Source: Rotaria macrura (lineage: Eukaryota > Rotifera > Eurotatoria > Philodinida > Philodinidae). Taken from it: a DNA stretch of 64,000 nucleotides. Under the pieces are notes generated by a model. It was not told where the DNA came from. It saw nothing but the letters and a program-made list of their open reading frames with translations, and searched no databases. The DNA is taken from NCBI GenBank assembly GCA_900239685.1, contig OENT01000336.1:1-64000 (forward strand), given 5' to 3'. A program made the position numbers and the translations under genes. Shown here piece after piece: positions 62,782 through 64,000 of the stretch (positions within the stretch are counted from its first letter, which is position 1; each line of letters begins with the position of its first letter).

Positions 62782-63531
62782 TCATGTTATTTTTCCATTT
62801 GTCCCGATGATTTCTCCAACTGATTCATCCTCCTTTCTTGATGCATAAAAACTTGTTGCTACTGGTAGTTCTATCTGTAATGGTTCGCTATCGCTCGTAC
62901 TTTGTGTTGAAAATTTTGGATAATATTTTAAACTACGTCGAATAGACGGAGCTATTGATACTAAATAACGATCGGATGATTTTGTTGAATTCGAAGATTC
63001 GTTATGTACGATTATGCTTTCTGACATAGCTTGTTCGTGATCATTACTATTAGCTTGAATATGTGATACTAAAAGTGTATTTGAACGCGAACGTTCTTGT
63101 AATTGTTGTGGCTGATGTTGTGTACGTTTTAATTTCGATTTCATTTTATGTTTCCATGCTGTAAATGATCCATGTACATCATTTTCCGATCGTGTTTTCT
63201 CTTTCTTCCTAAGTAGATTCACATTTTCTTGACTTTCACGATGTAATGCTAATAAACTTCGACGAACTGTTTCAGGTATGAGACGAGGATCAAGTAATTG
63301 TTCATTGGAATTTCCCGTATAGTTTTGGGTGACTTTTGGTACTGGTAATGATATGTTACCATCAGAATGACGAGTAGATCGTTGGCTGTTCGGCGGAACA
63401 GATAAATGCTGTGTTGAACAACTTATGGTACACAACGGAGATCCATTCCATGATGAACGTAAACTACTTTTAGTAGAATTATGTGGAATAGTAAGACCTG
63501 TCGAATGATGAGCAGCACTACCTATGCAAGA
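62782..63531 (-). CDS. 3' terminal exon of an unrecognised gene (partial)
   Basis: A 750-nt open exon starts after a good acceptor (TTCTTGCATAG) at 63531 in phase 1 and runs to a stop, about 249 residues. Upstream exons lie beyond the right edge. The product is Ser/Asn-rich and probably disordered, with a basic helical segment (ESQENVNLLRKKEKTR, then AWKHKMKSKLKRTQ) and several Arg/Lys-Ser sites (RRSLLAL, IRRSLKYY). The composition resembles cytoskeletal or signalling adaptor tails, but no family could be named. Confidence 0.6.
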   Translation of the reverse strand, partial: SCIGSAAHHSTGLTIPHNSTKSSLRSSWNGSPLCTISCSTQHLSVPPNSQRSTRHSDGNISLPVPKVTQNYTGNSNEQLLDPRLIPETVRRSLLALHRESQENVNLLRKKEKTRSENDVHGSFTAWKHKMKSKLKRTQHQPQQLQERSRSNTLLVSHIQANSNDHEQAMSESIIVHNESSNSTKSSDRYLVSIAPSIRRSLKYYPKFSTQSTSDSEPLQIELPVATSFYASRKEDESVGEIIGTNGKIT

Positions 63532-64000
63532 AAAGAAAAATTCATATACATACAAGTAAAATAAAACTATTAGAATTTCTTAAATTTTTTCTATTTTTTA
63601 ACAACATAACACATAATAAATATGAATCATATAAATAAATCAAGACAGTTTCAAGGAGATCGAAGAATTAAGTTCGAATGTATAAATATGCAACTCAACC
63701 GTTGACTATTCAACTCAATAAAAACAGAATGATGTCACTGAAATTTCTATGGAAATATAAACTATCAAAGACGGATCTATATGTTCTTGTCAATGTCAGG
63801 AAGATTGTCCTATTTCAATCTATTAAGTGACATATTCCATTGGCTTATTTTCAACACATCATTCAGGGATGGATTCAGTATATAGTTTATATACTATAGG
63901 AAAACTGCTAATTGACATCCGACCTTCAATTGAATATCAACAACATCCATCATATTCTATGGGGTACCAAAATCAGTGAGAATGCCAAGCTATTGACAAG

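Overview
The window is eukaryotic nuclear DNA, strongly AT-rich, with spliced protein-coding genes on both strands. Splice sites are GT-AG, many introns are only about 43-75 nt, and mobile elements are scattered between and inside genes. The gene set is metazoan: COP9 signalosome subunit 1, an Angel-type nuclease, LRPPRC, NIF3L1, a synaptotagmin-like protein, POU6F, a KCTD7-like protein and ATP synthase subunit g. A decayed B-box gene of a type I associate with bdelloid rotifers, and apparent spliced-leader acceptors, point to a bdelloid rotifer (Adineta/Rotaria-like). That assignment is an inference. No bacterial operon, CRISPR array, rRNA or tRNA was recognised. All exon models are hand-built from splice consensus and reading frame; those marked confident keep one open frame across every junction.

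Layout. 0-9 kb: an inverted-repeat element, a decayed B-box gene, a two-EF-hand protein (+), a BTB protein with an FBXL4-like discoidin domain (-), and a second terminal-inverted-repeat element. 9-18 kb: CSN1 (-) diverging from an Angel-type EEP nuclease (+); a 3.1-kb Angel intron carries a broken hAT transposase that is itself split by a TTAGG-rich miniature element. 19-30 kb: LRPPRC (+) followed after only 90 nt by NIF3L1 (+). 31-38 kb: a tandem-C2 synaptotagmin-like gene (-) with two alternative first coding exons. 38-44 kb: a long gene-poor stretch rich in simple repeats, shared upstream DNA of the synaptotagmin-like gene and POU6F. 44-46 kb: POU6F (+). 48-54 kb: a gene resembling the aerolysin/ETX-MTX2 pore-forming fold (-), a possible small secreted protein (-), and a 1.13-kb nearly perfect palindrome. 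55-58 kb: ATP synthase subunit g and a KCTD7-like gene in tandem (-), 176 nt apart. 58-60 kb: a phytanoyl-CoA dioxygenase family gene (+). 62.8-63.5 kb: the 3' exon of an unrecognised gene (-) that runs off the right edge.

Common themes. LRPPRC (mitochondrial mRNA metabolism), NIF3L1 and ATP synthase subunit g are linked to mitochondria, and two of these sit in tight same-strand pairs. Those pairs look like spliced-leader operons: short intercistronic DNA, a pyrimidine tract, and an AG acceptor shortly before the downstream ATG. An acceptor 1-2 nt before the ATG is also seen at LRPPRC, CSN1 and the PhyH gene, which suggests trans-splicing is common here.
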